6,181 nucleotides of DNA from an uncultured Selenomonadales bacterium. GTDB lineage: Bacteria > Bacillota > Negativicutes > Selenomonadales > Selenomonadaceae. The notes beneath the pieces were generated by a model that saw only the letters and a program-made list of their open reading frames with translations, did no database searches and was not told the origin of the DNA. The stretch spans positions 1 to 6,181 of the forward strand of contig CALEPR010000174.1 of the NCBI GenBank assembly GCA_937910665.1, in the 5' to 3' direction. Position numbers and translations under genes: made by a program. This document shows positions 5,908 to 6,181 of this stretch, one piece after another. Position 1 is the stretch's first letter, and each line of letters starts with the position of its first letter.

Positions 5908-6136
5908 ATGAATCGCGCCCAAAAATTAGCTTGCAAAGAATCAAAAGCAATGTAATTCTTCGTGGGAATGTGGAACAAATGAAAGGCAAAACTGTCTCGT
6001 GAGATTTTTTATTCCAAAAGGCAAAACTATTTCCAAAGTTTCCAACCTCACCATACAAAGAAGACAACATTGGATAACTACAATTCCGCATAAAACTTTT
6101 GGTTATCGTAGCTCAAAAGAATTTTTTCGGTAGTGT

Positions 6137-6173
6137 AAAATAGTTTGTGTAAGTGGATTATGCAAACTATTTT
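6137..6173. repeat. Long inverted repeat at the window edge, possible insertion-sequence left end
   Basis: AAAATAGTTTG (6137-6147) and CAAACTATTTT (6163-6173) are perfect 11-bp reverse complements. Five further pairs (three Watson-Crick, two G-T) extend the stem to a 5-base loop (6153-6157). The hexamer GTGTAA occurs at 6133-6138 and 6147-6152. The sequence from about 6129 (CGGTAGTGTAAAATAG) resembles terminal repeats of IS256-type elements as I remember them. If so, the element would continue rightwards out of the window, with the ATG at 6176 near its transposase start. Confidence 0.4.
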
Positions 6174-6181
6174 TTATGGAG

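Larger units (their letters stand above)
5802..6181. other. Non-coding right end with likely mobile-element debris
   Basis: This stretch of about 380 bases holds no gene I can support. An open minus-strand frame at 5897-6091 (64 codons, ending GRDSSPT) has no clear SD and no domain. It could at most be the decayed tail of a TnpB-type frame, since it ends inside the hairpin at 5886-5907. A 12-bp direct repeat AAAGGCAAAACT occurs at 5982-5993 and 6017-6028. A second large hairpin lies at 6137-6173. Confidence 0.5.

Noticed and set aside
5897..6091. 64-codon minus-strand frame as a real small protein
   Set aside because: There is no SD, no domain and no plausible composition, and it ends inside the hairpin. 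It is at best a decayed tail of a transposon-encoded frame.

Overview
The window looks like AT-rich DNA from an anaerobic, diderm Firmicute, most likely a Negativicute (Selenomonas/Acidaminococcus-type). This is inferred from the mix of genes: a class III (oxygen-sensitive) ribonucleotide reductase segment, a GT9 LPS-type heptosyltransferase that implies an outer membrane, and a Gram-positive-style PTS permease. Start regions with strong GGAGG Shine-Dalgarno sequences fit this, as do the many AAAATTTTT runs mixed with GCG/GGC/CGC codons. The lineage cannot be fixed from the sequence alone.

Left part (67-1497, + strand). One open frame of 476 codons is a chimera of two unrelated enzymes. Residues 1-115 are the N-terminus of glycogen/maltodextrin phosphorylase (GlgP). 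Residues from about 111 on are the middle and C-terminal part of anaerobic ribonucleoside-triphosphate reductase (NrdD). The switch falls on the short motif GLGNG, which both families carry at this point. The NrdD part then stops just before the glycyl-radical domain, where the frame runs into the start codon of the next gene (ATGA overlap). Neither half can be functional. An assembly or library chimera is the simplest explanation; a real microhomology-mediated rearrangement is the alternative.

Centre (1494-3394, + strand). An intact GT9 glycosyltransferase is followed by a good intrinsic terminator (2551-2578) and a compact Nif3/DUF34-family dinuclear-metal protein with a TTG start. A Cof-type HAD phosphatase (3412-4215, - strand) converges on it with only 17 bp between the stop codons.

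Right part (4216-5765, - strand). Next comes a 209-bp gap holding a perfect 10-bp inverted repeat just upstream of the HAD ribosome binding site. It is followed by a PTS EIIBC permease of the sucrose/N-acetylmuramic-acid subfamily, closest by eye to MurP. It also uses a TTG start, and its leader carries a perfect 19-bp tandem duplication that doubles the Shine-Dalgarno. The transporter has no EIIA domain, so it would need a separate EIIA-Glc. MurNAc uptake would feed cell-wall recycling, but no murQ etherase is present here.

Right end (5802-6181). There is no convincing gene. A strong hairpin (5886-5907) with IS200/IS605-like flanks and a second long hairpin (6137-6173) with an insertion-sequence-like terminus suggest mobile-element debris, possibly the edge of an element continuing past the window. 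I found no tRNA, rRNA, CRISPR or complete transposase.
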